NCBI GenBank assembly: GCA_940671915.1
Contig: CALNVZ010003429.1
Span: forward strand, 21,731,408-21,795,407
Direction of reading: 5' to 3'
Length of the DNA stretch: 64,000 nucleotides
Origin: Paracentrotus lividus
Lineage: Eukaryota; Echinodermata; Echinoidea; Camarodonta; Echinidae
In this document: positions 37,536 through 51,200 of the stretch, in pieces
Numbering within the stretch: position 1 is the stretch's first letter
Layout: each line of letters begins with the position of its first letter
Made by a program: the position numbers and the translations under genes
Notes under the pieces: generated by a model
What the model was told of the DNA's origin: nothing
Seen by the model: only the letters and a program-made list of their open reading frames with translations
The model's database searches: none

Positions 37536-39706
37536 CAGTGGCATATCCAGGCGGGGGCGCAGGGGACGCCCCCCCCCCCTATAATTAAAAAAAAATGAAT
37601 TAAATGTTGCTATAGTGAAGTCAAAGAGTAGTTATTTTACTAATTTACTCCTTGAAGCTAATTGTAAAACCATGTATGCCACGATACATTCACTTCTCGG
37701 ATCGTCAAAAAGATACTCCCTTATAGTAATGATCCAATTGGGCTTGCCAACCGATTCGCAGGGTTCTTTGATGACAAAATCACTAGAATTAGGGCTGTTC
37801 TTGATGATAAGGAACGAAGTCTTCCAAATCGGAACAATTTGGTTCAAGTAATGGAGAAACATCAATGCCAAAATGGTTTCTCACAGTTTGTTGATGTTTC
37901 TTCATCAGATGTCAAAATGATTGTTGCTAAATCTGCAAACAAATGCTGTTTATTAGACCCCATGCCAACATGGCTCCTCAAAGATAACTTGGATAAATTG
38001 ATACCCTATATTGTGTTTCTGATAAATTCTTCTCTGAAAAGCGGTGTGTTCCCTGATAAGTTCAAAGAAGCTATTGTGTCACCATGTCTCAAGAAACCGA
38101 GTTTGGATTCCCTCGAGTTAGGTAACTATAGGCCTGTGTCAAATCTTGCTTTTCTGTCAAAGGTTCTTGAGACTGTTGTATCACGACAGTTAGTAGCACA
38201 CCTGGATCGTTGGAGTCTCCATGAAATGTTACAATCTGCTTACAAAGCCAATCACAGTACAGAATCGGCGTTACTTCGGGTCAAGCATGATCTACTGTTA
38301 GCAATGGACAACAGACAAGGAGTAATAATGGTCATGCTTGACTTCAAGTCCGCCTTTGACACCATTGATCACTCAGTGTTGTTACGCCGATTGGAATCCG
38401 ACTTCTTTATGTCTGGTACAGTGCTTAACTGGTTTCAGTCATACTTACAGGGTCGATCATTTAGAGTGTCCATAGGTAACCAATTGTCTCACACTCTTAA
38501 TTTGCAATACGGTGTTCCTCAGGGTTCCGTATTGGGGCCTCTTCTATTTACTTTGTATTTGAGACCACTTGGTGATATTTTGAGGAATAATAATGTCAAA
38601 TTTCATTTATATGCTGACGATGTTCAATTATACTATATGTTCAAACCAAAATCTCAAACTAGTTTCCAGAATGCAATTTCTTTGATCGAGAAATGTGTTG
38701 GGGAAGTCAATGAATGGATGATTAGGAATAAGTTACTCTTGAATGAACAAAAAACAGAATCTATATTGATAATTTCTCCCAGACTTCGACATTATCTACC
38801 TGATCATGTTCATTTGTTAATTGGTAATGTCACAGTTGAACCTACTGAATATGTTAGAACTCTTGGTGTTGAACTTGATTCATCTCTATCAATGTCTCAC
38901 CATGTTACTTCACTTTGCAAGACACTCAATTTCCACTTGTATAATATTTCGAGAGTTAGGAAGCTGCTAACCAATGTGGCATGCAATCATGCTGTTCGTT
39001 CTTTGGTTTTAAGTCGTCTTGATAATGCCACTTCACTTTTAATTAATATCAACCTTTCGGATATTCAGAGACTTCAACGAATTCAGAATCGTGCTGCCCG
39101 TATAATTACTAGATCTAGAAAATATGATCATGTTTCTCCCATACTTAAAGAACTCCACTGGTTACCGGTCCAAAAGAGAATCACATACAAAATTGCTCTG
39201 TTTGTTTTTATGTCCATAAATAATATTACTCCACAGTACATCTCAAGCTTGTTTTCCTCTGTCCGGCAATCTAATTACTCATTACGCTCAAGAACTGACA
39301 TTCTTCTGTTGCAAATACCTAAAATGAACTCTAATAAAGGTCAGCAATCCATAAGTTTCACTGGTCCTAACATCTGGAATGCCCTCCCAATTGGACATTC
39401 GTTCATGTAACTCAGTTCCTTTGTTTAAAAAGAAATTGAAAACCTATCTATTTTGTCTCTAATTCCCTTTGTCCTTGTAAGCACTTGGAGAGCAGAAATG
39501 TTTTTATTGTTAATTCAATTGTAAAGCGCTTTGAGCATTTAAAAAAATGTAAAAGCGCATATATAATAACTTATGTACATGTATGTATGTATGTATGTAT
39601 AACTTGAAAACCACTCATTGACCGTACATGTTAAAATTCGAAAATTTCGGCGCCCCCCCCCCCCCCAATCGGGCCGGGCGCCCCTGAAATCTTGGATCCG
39701 TCACTG
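37536..39706. mobile_element. hAT-like MITE host element interrupted by a LINE
   Basis: The left end CAGTGGCATATCCAGGCGGG and the right end (inverse, CAGTGACGGATCCAAGATTT) match the widespread CAGTGGCGGATCCAGGGGG type of hAT-like ends, each with an adjoining C/G homopolymer. TATGTC occurs directly outside both ends (37,530-37,535 and 39,707-39,712), consistent with a target duplication. The LINE described separately fills the interior, so it inserted into this element. Confidence 0.65.
37600..39601 (+). mobile_element. CR1/L2-like LINE, 5'-truncated
   Basis: A non-LTR retrotransposon with most of its reverse transcriptase. The main frame (37,839-39,410, 523 aa) contains LGNYRPVSNLAFLSKVLE, LDFKSAFDTIDH, YGVPQGSVLGPLLFTLY and the catalytic YADD (in HLYADDVQLYY). 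An upstream piece (SKSSYFTNLLLEAN and following) is in another frame, so at least one frameshift separates them. The endonuclease and ORF1 are missing. The 3' end has the GTAAAGCGCTTTGAGCA hairpin-like tail and (ATGT)n repeats typical of the CR1/L2 group. It is not active as seen, though the long open frame implies fairly recent insertion. Confidence 0.9.
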
Positions 39707-40126
39707 TATGTCTACTTTGAAATCTATGAAATGCTATATTATCTCAGATGAACATTTATCAATCTAATTGCGCATTCGATATAAACAAACATGATTGATT
39801 ATAAGTTTGGGGGTTTTTTTAATATGATTAATTATAAAATAGAAAAAATTATGATTAATTATAAAATAGAAATATTCCTTCATAAAGAACCTAAAGATTG
39901 AATAATTATGAGGAATCTCAACAATTACGTGAAACTGACATAAATTTGTTTGTGAGGGAGTATTAATACCACGTGATTCATGCATTCGGATAATTTATTC
40001 TGATTTGATTTACCTTGCTTTTTGTTTTAGGAATAAAGTCGGATTATTATATATATATATTTTTATTATTTTTTTTTAGATATCACGTTGAAAAACACCC
40101 GAAAGAGGTGAGAGAAATTATACAGG

Positions 40127-40190
40127 ATGAAGTCATGCCTCTGTTTCTTAGTTCTTCTTCCAGCCGTCCTCAGTCTTACATACACACCTG
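40127..40190 (+). CDS. ENDOU-like: EndoU gene exon 1: signal peptide
   Basis: ATG at 40,127 is followed by a 17-residue hydrophobic signal and LTYTP, ending at CCTG|GTAAGT (phase 1). A possible acceptor (TTTTTTTTAG) about 48 bases upstream suggests that a 5' UTR exon precedes it. Confidence 0.85.
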
Positions 40191-41331
40191 GTAAGTTTAT
40201 GGCCCATATTTTGCTACCCATAGTTAAATAAAAAATTAAAGGTAGGCTTAACTTAATTACACTTTTGTGAATACGGTCATATTTGTTTATATCCATTTGG
40301 TGTAACAGCAGTTGGTCCAATTATATGATGGTTTAATACCACGTGGGCTAATTAAACCCAATTTAGTCTTCTAACAAATTGGTCTAATTTCCACTTGGTC
40401 TAATTGACCCTTCGTCTCATAGCCAATTCGTCTAATTGCATTTTCATTTAATTCTAAAAATGAATATAATAATATTATGGCTGTTACCATTTTGGTATAT
40501 AAACTGACCGTTAACTTGTGATTTTTAGCCTGTGCAACCCCTTTCTCAATTCCCTTCATCTTCCGGCTCAGCCCTCAACTTTCAAAAACTTTGTGCGACC
40601 CCTGTCCCTCCCCTCCCGGAGCATTTTAGCCATATTCACAATCGCATATTGCTATTTCGTTTAATTCCATATTTTTCTTATTAATTGGTTTGTTTATTAC
40701 GTAACAGGGACAGATACATGTGAAGGAAGATGCTTGGATCATTACGATCTGTATAACATGTGCCAGTGTACGGAGAACTGTGAACTCTTTGGCGACTGCT
40801 GTATTGATTTCTACTTTCATTGTGTGGGTAAGAATATTTATATTATATTGGATGGCTCAGAATGGAATACCAGGAATATTCCACGAGTTATGGTCAATAT
40901 TGCACGAAACGAAGTGCAGTATTGTCCCTACTCCCTTACGAGTGGAATATTATGGTGTCCCATGAAGTAAAGCTATCCAATATAATTATTATCATCTATG
41001 ATCATTATTCAGAAGGCATAAACCGTGAAAAGCAGTACTTACATTAAACCGTGCAATAAGACAAAATATTTCACAGCTTTATGATAATAATCTCTCATAT
41101 CAATTTCAGCGGCGTATTTATAGTATGTTAATTTCCTGGGTTTCTACCGATCGATCAGATTTAAGAGGCCCTTGTTTTCTGACAATGTTTGAAAAGGTGG
41201 AACTAAGCGGAATAATATTAGTGTCGTTGGATCCCGTTTTATGGACATCGGGAACGAGGCAATACTACCACTATTTTGGGGCATCCCCCTCTTCATTGCG
41301 CCCCCCCCCCCCCCCCCTCCCCCCCCCCCCA

Positions 41332-41362
<31 letters not shown>

Positions 41363-44300
41363 GTAAAGGCTTGGCACTGTGTTAGAAGCACAAGTTTCAC
41401 ACCAAATTCTAGCTTTGACTACCATGGTTTCGTCGTGAGTGGGCGCTATATCGATTCATGTTTAAAAATGAGCCGATGAGGGTATAGTTTCTTCGCTAAA
41501 TTTGAAAGGATGAATAAATTGTCCTTCCGTTCCAGATAACCACGCACCAAGTGAATTAATAAAACTTTTAATTCTGATTTTAAGACTTTACCTAACTTCA
41601 AAATTAACACGCAATCTCAATGAGATGATAATTGCCGGTGTGGAACCTTTAAAATTTTGCGCGTTGGTCAACATAGTCAATGTTGGCTTTTCATACCTGC
41701 AAGCCTCCTCAGTTCAATACTGAATGTGTGCAAACATTTATGCATTCAACGGTCAATGTGGGCTGTTCACACCAAGCACACCACAACAACCAGGCAAGCC
41801 TTGCAAATAAATGACCGTATGCTTGTTTGGATTGAAAAGGATGTAATTATATGAACATGACTGAAATCATTTTGTTTTTTCCATTTCTTTTTCTGAAGAG
41901 ACCGAACCACCATACGATGAAAATTCGTGCGCGGGACTATGTGAATATTCACATCAGGCAAACCCTGCCAATGCAACGATGGGTGTGTGGCCTTTGGCGA
42001 TTGTTTTGACGACTACGATGAACTTTGTGGTGGCGGTGGTAAGGCGGCATTGCCAATTACAGCATCATACTCTTTTAGTTATCAGGGTGTTCATATTCTA
42101 CCTCCCCCCCCACCCTCCCTGCGTCTCCTGACCCCACCCTGGTATTCATATATCCATATAACTTATAGGGTACATCAGGAGGTGTTCCTATACCACCCCC
42201 CCCCCTCCCAAGTGGGTAACATTTTCCGTCCTCATTCACAGAATCCCCTCTAATTATGACATAATTCTGTGTCCTCGTTCCGTTGTGGTTACTACACCAA
42301 CGTTTGTGGTTGTTGTTGGAAACTCATTCTTTAAAATAATCATGTTACTTGTAATATTGTTCCTCAGTCTGTTCTCATGTATAAAACATTATACGCGGTG
42401 AATGTAATGCATTCTATTCAGTATTCACGTCACATCCCATGCATGTTCCCTCAGCCCATTTAAAAACTAATATGTTTGTGGATTTAATCAGATACTTTGC
42501 CCGCAAGCAAACAATACAACTCCCCATTGTGTATAAAGCTCACTACGTGTTCGTTTGTCAATAAACATTTTGATTGTTTTCCTGTCATTCACTTTACAAA
42601 TATGAGTTATGTGTTTGTTTCTTTTTGTATTCATTATTTTAGTAACAGCAGATCCCGGTTTGACGTGTGCAGGGCGTTGTGATAATGGTTACGAACCTGA
42701 CTTAGCATGCCAATGTAACGACCAATGCGAGTCGTTTGACAACTGTTGTGGCGATTACCAACAAATATGTCTTGGTAAATAGAAACATAATAATAAAGAC
42801 CACGGGGAGCAGGGGATGCTGAGGTTTTCTGCAGAACTTCTGTAGGCCTACAATATAAAGCGTTGAGAGAATTTTATTTCTTTTCTTTTTTCCTTTCTTT
42901 TTAAACAAATATAATGCTATATTGTAGCCCACTTTTTTTATTTTGCTCCCCATGCGTATAGCAAGACTTTATTTAACACGGGGGCACTCCACCCTGAAAA
43001 GCAATTTAAATGACTATTGGGGGAAAAAATGGCGAAAATTTGCGATGTTCGCCCCCCCCCCCCCCCCCCCCTTTAATAGACGTATTTGCATACACGCGCC
43101 ATATCCACAGGACCACTACCGGTCAAACCGCAAATGCTACGCATGACAAGCGTTCATGAATTTCACAACATTTACGTTTCAGTCGAGTTTATGGCAGCTT
43201 TAACGGACAGCATGACAATGAACGTCTATCCAACTGTGACGGCCACATAACATAATTATATCATGAACATCAATATAAGAAATTTACTAATCCTATCTTC
43301 TAATTGGTTGAAAGTGCAGTAGTGTTTTAAAAAAAATTATGAGAAATTCATAATAAAAAAGAAAAATGCTTGGTCGCCCGGTCAATAACCATTTGTTTTA
43401 GCAGGTTACGCGGCTATGACGTAATTTTGACTCATAACTCATAAATTTACGCGTGTATAATAACATTGTCCTCTCCTCAATATTTCAAGCCAATGTACGA
43501 GCGCTTAGGAGATCCAAAATTAAAGTTATATCTACCGAGTGAGTCAAAAAAAACTTTACACCTAGAAAAATGTCAATAAAAAGAAAACCAATTTATAAAC
43601 CCTACATTATTTTACATATTCTAAAAAAGTAACTCCTCCTCTGGTACCATTTTTGTGTGGTATATCTTTACGCTTGGATGAACACCACTCCTGCCAAGTT
43701 ATTAAGCGGAAGACATTTTCGTTGAAAAGTTATGCTATTTTATTCATGATGGAGTTGCTTTTTTGTCAGCGTTTGTTGTTTCAATTGCATCCCAACCCTG
43801 GCACAATTCGAAATTTGCATATTCGCAAACGATGCGTCGTGTTTATCCAAGCGTAAAGACATACCACACAAAAATGGTACCAGAAGATGCGGGAGGAGTT
43901 ACTTGTTCAGAATATGTAAAATAAGGTAGGGTTCATAATTTGGTTTTCTTTTTATTGACATTTTCCTCGGTGTAAAGTTTTTTTTTACTCACTCGGTATA
44001 GTATATGCGTATATATGTTTTATTCTGTTTTTGTTTTTTTATATTCTTTGTTTGTTTGTTTTGTTTTGTTTTGTTTTTTGTTTTTTTTCCTTTCTTTTGT
44101 AAGTTTTGAATTTCAGCAATGTCTGAAATTCATGAACCGCAGTTTTTTACTAACCCATCTTCGTGAACTTCATTTTTGTTTCATTTTGTGTTCTTTACAA
44201 TAGGAGTTACTCCTAGTCCTAGACCACCTACAGTAGATCCTGGTACAACGTGTGCAGGGCGTTGTGATAATGGCTACGAACCTGGCTTAGCATGCCAATG

Positions 44301-44995
44301 TAACGACCAATGCGAGTCGTTTAACAACTGTTGTAGCGATTATCAAGAAATATGTGTCGGTAAATAGAAACACATTCTAGAGACCCCGAGGTGCTACATT
44401 CTTTCTATAGCATATATATTTCTTTTTTAATAATAATTTTTTCGAGTTTTGTGTTTTTGGGGGGTGTTTGTTTGTTTTTGATTGTTTTGGGGTTCATAAT
44501 TCTGCTAATTGACAAATTTTGCGTTTTTAAACACAATAAGGTGCTTAAAAATACCTTATTTATAACTTTCTTATTGGTGTTACTTCTTGTTAATTGCTTA
44601 TATGACCCTCTTCACTCTCGAAGGGCTCAATAAGTAGACAAAGGTGCCCTCAAATGCTTATACTCGCTTTAAATAAAAAGTAGCAATTCACTTTTCCGTA
44701 ATATTCGAGGTCACATCGTTTTAGTTGGATTTCCCTCCCACAAATGTCACAATCTTTACAATGTATAGTGGATTACACTCTGAAAGTAAAATTAATAATT
44801 CATTGATCTAAAAACAGTAGATTCCACTTTAAAAAGATTGATATAATATAGTGTCGATTCATATTGTCCAGTCTTTTGAGAGAAAATCTACTCAAAATGA
44901 AGATATCCTTATCATAACTCCGTCAAAGAAAAGATTTCTCTAATTTATATAATGACGATAAATGTATTACAATTATTTGTTTTCACCCAACAGTG

Positions 44996-45047
<52 letters not shown>

Positions 45048-48000
45048 ACGAGTACGGTCAAGTAACGATTAGATGGAATTTAGTTTCCGTTAGGTTGTTA
45101 AACATGTTAAATGTATGTTTTCGTGAATAAAAACTTGTTCTTATGTTGAGTTACCGTTAAATGTCCTTCATCATGCAAACATATTTTCAATTCGTTAGAG
45201 TGACATATCCTGCATAATCATATGGGCACCCTAACCAAGATTTTGTAAACCTAATGTATGTTTGGCGTCATAATACATGTACTTCATTGCACCCCTGTGT
45301 TCGACTCCTAATTGCGCATCCCTTATCCTACTTCTACTAACTGGTTTTATATCCACTAGGTCTAACAGCAGTTGGTCCAATTAGTTACTAACAATTTGGT
45401 CTAATTTTCCCCTTAGTTTAATACATACTTGGTCTAGGTCTCACTTGGTGTAATGACCATCGGCTCTCATTGCCGATTCGTCTAATAACCGAATCGTCTA
45501 ATCGCTTTTTCTTAGACCTAGATTTCTTTACAATTTTCAACAGAGAGCCTGTATCATTAAAAAAAAATGTACAAGCGGGACACAATTTTTATAGTATGAA
45601 GATCAACCACAACCTGGTAATGTTTGGTCTTTCCTAAAAGCAAAGGAAATGTAGATTCAACTACAATATTTTTATCTCGTTTGGTGTCGTAGATATTGAG
45701 ATATGGTTAGTTTTGATAAGGTCAACCAAATATTGGCGCTCTATAAATTCCCAAATTTGGAATGGATTTGATCATAACTAACAGGACGAATTTAGCGTTA
45801 ATTTTGGTAACTTAATAGTCACGTCATCTTCGCTATTTCCACCAAATGGGCTTTAAAATTAATTGCATTCTTGTATTAATAAAGGTGTCGACCCCGGTAC
45901 GACTTGTGAAGGACGATGCGACAACGGTTACGAACCCGGCTTAGCATGCCAATGTAACGATGAATGTGAGGACTTTAATAACTGCTGTGCGGATTACACC
46001 GAGAAATGCGTTGTGGATGACCGTAAGTGCCGATTCATTGGCCCGTATTGTGAACCGAAGACCGAGTTTGAATGAGTCGAAGTTTGTGCGGTGCTGTTGT
46101 TGCGATCCATTTGTTAGATGCTGAGACAAAAGGATCGCACAATAGCACCGCACAAACTTCGACTCATATAAATTCAGTCTTCGGTTTAGAATACTGGCCA
46201 TTCAGTTCCTAGAGTTGAAGTTCACTTTGTCTCTTCAGTCTTCACAAAGTGGCTCCTTCATGCGTGACGTCCAATGACCAGTGGTGACGCTGAAGCGAAC
46301 ACTTGAAATGCTTCGTCTCAGCTGACAACTATGGTGGCGTCACCATCCCTCACCATTGGTGAGATCAGCAGGCGTCACGCGTGAAGAAGCTATTATTACT
46401 ATTACAATTATGTGTCGAAAGTTCCCATTGGTTAGCTCTAGCAGGGTGACGCCGATGTCAAGGTGCAATTTGAAAGGTGTGTAGTATTTGTCAGGGGCCG
46501 CGTAGCCAGGGGGCTGTTGGGCTTCAGCTGCCCCTCCCCCCACTGTTTTTCAGGAAACGTGTACAAAAACACAAAAATGGCCACAAATTTATGATTTTGA
46601 GCCTGTTCAGTCCTCCCCCCCCCCCCATTTTCGGCTTAGCCCCTCCACTTTCAAAAACGCTCCGCGGCCCCTGTCTGTTGTGAAACACGTTGCTCTTCAT
46701 TGAAGTCTTTTCGAGACATTAACATTTATATTACGTATTATTTCTTTCAAGTCTGAGCGCCTGGAGGCAAAATAATTGATTTGAAACTTACAATCTACTT
46801 TCTTATACAATACATTAATAATAATAATTTTACTCTTTCGTCATTGTATTTAAGTATATATACATGATATATTTGGCCTTTTATTCTTTGCTTTTGACAG
46901 TTAATTCGTGCAAGGGAAAGTGTGGCGCAGACTATGACTCTAGTTTACCATGTCAATGTAATGTGCTATGTCCAGAGTACGGAAACTGCTGCCAAGACTA
47001 CGTCACCGAATGCGCAGGTAATTGAATATCAATTGTGATAATGGTGATGATGATAATGATGATGGTGGTGATGATGATGATAAAATGATGGTGGTGTTGG
47101 TGATGATGATTATGATGATGATGGTTACGATGATAGTGGTGATGATGATGAAATGATGATGGTGGTGATGATGATGATTATGATGATGATGGTTACGATG
47201 ATAGTGGTGGTGATGATGAAATGATGATGGTGGTGGTGTTGGTGATGATGATGATGATTATTATGATGATGGTGATGATTATGATGATAATGATGGTGGT
47301 GATGATGATAAAATGACGATGGTGGTGTTGGTGATGATTATGATTATGATGATGGTTACAATGATAGTGGTGATGATGATGATGGTGGTGGTGTTGGTGA
47401 TAATGATGATGATGATGATGCTGATGATGATGATGATGGTGGTGGTGGTAGTGATGATAATGATGATGAAGATGATTTTGTGGTTACTAATTAAGATAAT
47501 GATCATGGAGCGATTATGATGGTGATAATGATAGTTATCATGAGGATAGGGATGACAATGAGAAAGAAGACGAAGATGGTGGTGGGGATGATGAAAATGA
47601 TATTTCAAACTATGAGGATGACGACGATGAGGCGATAATGAAGATGTTGATGATGACGACGATGGTGATGATGAATATGAAGGGGAGAATGAGGATTAGG
47701 ATGAGGAAGCCTTATAAGCATGACTTTCTCCAAAAATGCAACTTTCATTATCAGTCTGTTTTAAAAAAAAAAATAATAAATTGTAACATACATTGCTGTT
47801 TTCATATAATGTAATGCTACTTCGCGTATCCAATTTATTATCTAAGTGAGATGTAGAACTCATTGTTTAAAACATTTCAGATTCTTCACCATTACATAAT
47901 CAAGTAGCGCTGACCAGCGCACCTAAATTTTCACCAGACAATTTACACACAAAATGGATTCATGAGGTTTTGTTTTATCGAATTCGCGAATTTACGTAGA

Positions 48001-48198
48001 TGCACTGATGCACTCTGCTCATACTTTGGCGCTCCTACTACACCGTCAGTTCAGGCGCGCATACGGGCCCACCTTCCCCTGTTGAAAATCTAAAAGTTCC
48101 CGATACTTGATTGTAAATTGGGGTTTTAAGAAAATGCAGCCGCCTCCTTCCTCGGGCATTATGGATCCGTGCCTGTTAGTTTGATTTGGGTATTAATA

Positions 48199-48245
<47 letters not shown>

Positions 48246-51200
48246 TTTTTTTTTTTTTTTATTTTGCTTAGATGGTAGCAACTTGTGATTCGGCCGATGT
48301 GACGATCCAACTTTGTCAATGTAACACGGCTTGCGTAGATCACGGGGACTGCTGCTTAGACTACAACGAAATCTGTTTAAATGGTAATGGTATAAGAATG
48401 GGTGTAATTGGTTACATGCAACAACGATTGTGATAGGCCTTCTCCTACTTTGCAATTAATCATTATGTGGCAATGACTGACCACTCAAAATAGTTATTCG
48501 CTCCAGAATATGAGCCTTTGGGTCTAACTTACAAGAAGTAATAGGGTTATAGGTTAAAGGACAGGGGTAATAATCAGCATTAAAAAAAAGAAGTTGGTTT
48601 TATTATCCAAGTCCGTCTGAGGGAATAAAATACTATGTGGTTATTAAGGGGGAAATCGCTCTTGGCGTGGCACTTTGTTTTTGCTCAGTTAATTTTGAAG
48701 GGATGATTTTGATTGCTATTCTTATTAGATGATTTGTGGTTATACTGTTTGTTTTCGATGCTTTATAACTAAAGGGGATGATATTTTACAAGCTGTTCTT
48801 AAATTATTGGAAATTAAGCCAGAATCCTTTAATAATATCATAATCTTTCATATGTGTTTCCTTCTTTGGAATGTTTCTAGCTAACTCAGCTTTCAAAAAA
48901 AAATATCTAACCCTTTGACAAATTTAATATCAAATTGGCGAATGATTATTTAAATCTATAGGAACTGGTCCACAACCAATCACACAAGCAGAAATAACAG
49001 AACTGGCCGAGATTCTATGGAGTCTAGATGTTAATAGGTTGAGCCCTGAAGATTACGTCATAAACAAGCAGACGGTAGCCGATGAGAGTAACCCTGTGGA
49101 CGTCTCAGATGCCCCGTAAGTTCGCAGGGTTTATATCCACTTGTTTTAACAAGCAGCAGTTGATCCAATTCTCTGATTGTCTAATACCACATGGGCTAAA
49201 CCTGATGGCCCATATTCTGAGCCGAAGCCTGAGTTTGTATGAGTTGCAAATTTGAGCAAAGCTACTGTGCGATCCTTTCGTCTGATGCATCAGTCAACAT
49301 CAGAAAAAAAAAGGATCTCACAATAGCTTCACACGAACTTACGACTCGAAGAAACTCAGTCTTCACTCCAGAATGCCGGCCATTTGGTTTACAAACAATT
49401 TGGTCTAATTCCCAAATGAATATACATTAATTACCAGTTTTTGCACGTGTGAATAACTGTATTTTCTTATATTTACATGTATATTCTCATCATTCACATT
49501 ATTCAATGATTATTTGTATCATTATCATATATCATTATCATACACTCTTTTATTTTCGGTTTCATCACGTGAAGTTTCTTTACTAGTCTGAACTAGTCAG
49601 CTTTGTCTAGTCGCACCTTCCAGGCTTTATTGCTTTAATGGGTAACTACATTTCAGACACAGGAAACGAAGAGATATACACCGTGAAAGAGTTTCAAGAA
49701 AGTGAAGAATTTTATATTTATGATATATGTTATCATCATTCTGATTATTTGTATCATCATATCTTGTTGTTTTGGTTTAATCATGGATAGGTTCTTTACT
49801 AGTCTGAACGAGTCCGCCCTGTCTAGTCGCACCTACCAGGCGTTTATTGCTTTAATGGATAACTACATCTCGGATACAGGAAACGAAGAAATATACACGC
49901 TGGAAGAGCTGGAAGAGATTCAAGAATTTCTTGATGCCGTGTTCGAGACTGACGTCATGAATGAAACCACACAGTTCTTCATCAACAAAGGTAAGTCACT
50001 TTACACTCTAAAAAAAAAAGCTAAGAATGAAATCTCTCGTGGTTCACTCTTCATCGTGATCCCTCACATTTACCCCCAAGTCGATTTACATGTTCTTCAG
50101 GTTTATTTGGTCAGGTTCTATAGCTTCTAATCACTTGAGAATTGAAAACTAATGGGTTATATAAAATGGGTGGTATGAGAGAAGGCTTCTGATTGGTCAA
50201 TTGCCCTATTTTGCAATGCCGTAATTCGGTATAATGCACCGCGTGCTACTATACCGGCAATTTCTGACTGCCTTGTTGCGCAGTAAAAAAAATGGTGCGC
50301 ACAACAATAAGATACGCGGAGCAACAATATACGTCACAATAGCTTAATTAGCACCAAAAGTTTGGCAAACATATTGGCAAAGATAAAACCAGATTAGGCA
50401 AGGTCAAATATCTAGGGTCTATTTACTATAATAAATACTGCATGCATCTATTAATGCAACATTACTGACTATGTGAACTCCAAATACTAAATAGAGCTAC
50501 TAAATAGAACTAATACTTCAAGAGCTGAAGAGAGGATTCATCATAGACTAGTTCACGCGTTACATTTAACTTTCAAGGTTTAAAACTCTCCTGTTTTTTA
50601 CGTGTTAAGGGATTTTCAAGTCTTCTTGGAGAGAGGATACATCATATAGATAGTAAAGAAGTTCAGATATACTTTGAACATTTTCTGTTCCCATCTAATA
50701 CATATAGCACATGCTTATTGTCGTTCAATATACAATATCATTCGTGTCCATAAATTTCAAATTTCTCTGTGTGCGTTTAATTTTAACCTCGGCTACGCTC
50801 GTTGAAATATAAACGCCCGCGAGAAATTTGAAATTTTGGACACTCATATTATGGTATATTGCACTCGCTAGCATGCACTATTTGTATAATATAAATGGTG
50901 GGTATGAGAGAGGCTTCTGATTGGTCAATTGCCTTTTGAATGCGTAATTCGTATAATGCACCGCGTGCACTATACCGGCAATTTCCTGCACTGCCTTGTT
51001 CGCAAGTAAAAAAATGGTGCGCACAACATAGATACGCGGAGCAACAATATACGTCACAATAGCTTAATTAGCACCAAAAGTTTGGCAAACATATTGGCAA
51101 AGAATAAACCAGATTAGGCAAGGTCAAATATCTAGGGGTCTATTTACTATAATAAATACTGCATGCATCTATTAATGCAACATTACTGACTATGTGAATC

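Noticed and set aside
47279-47608. 109-aa Ile/His-rich frame and its plus-strand partner
   Set aside because: Translation of the (GAT)n trinucleotide repeat in an intron.
48272-48274. ATG at the start of EndoU exon 8 as a translation start
   Set aside because: It sits exactly at a splice acceptor after a polypyrimidine tract and within an SMB module; only the indel makes it look like a start.
49702-50130. 142-aa frame starting in the intron before EndoU exon 10
   Set aside because: Its useful part is exon 10 itself; the sequence before the GGATAG acceptor and after the GTAAGT donor is intron.
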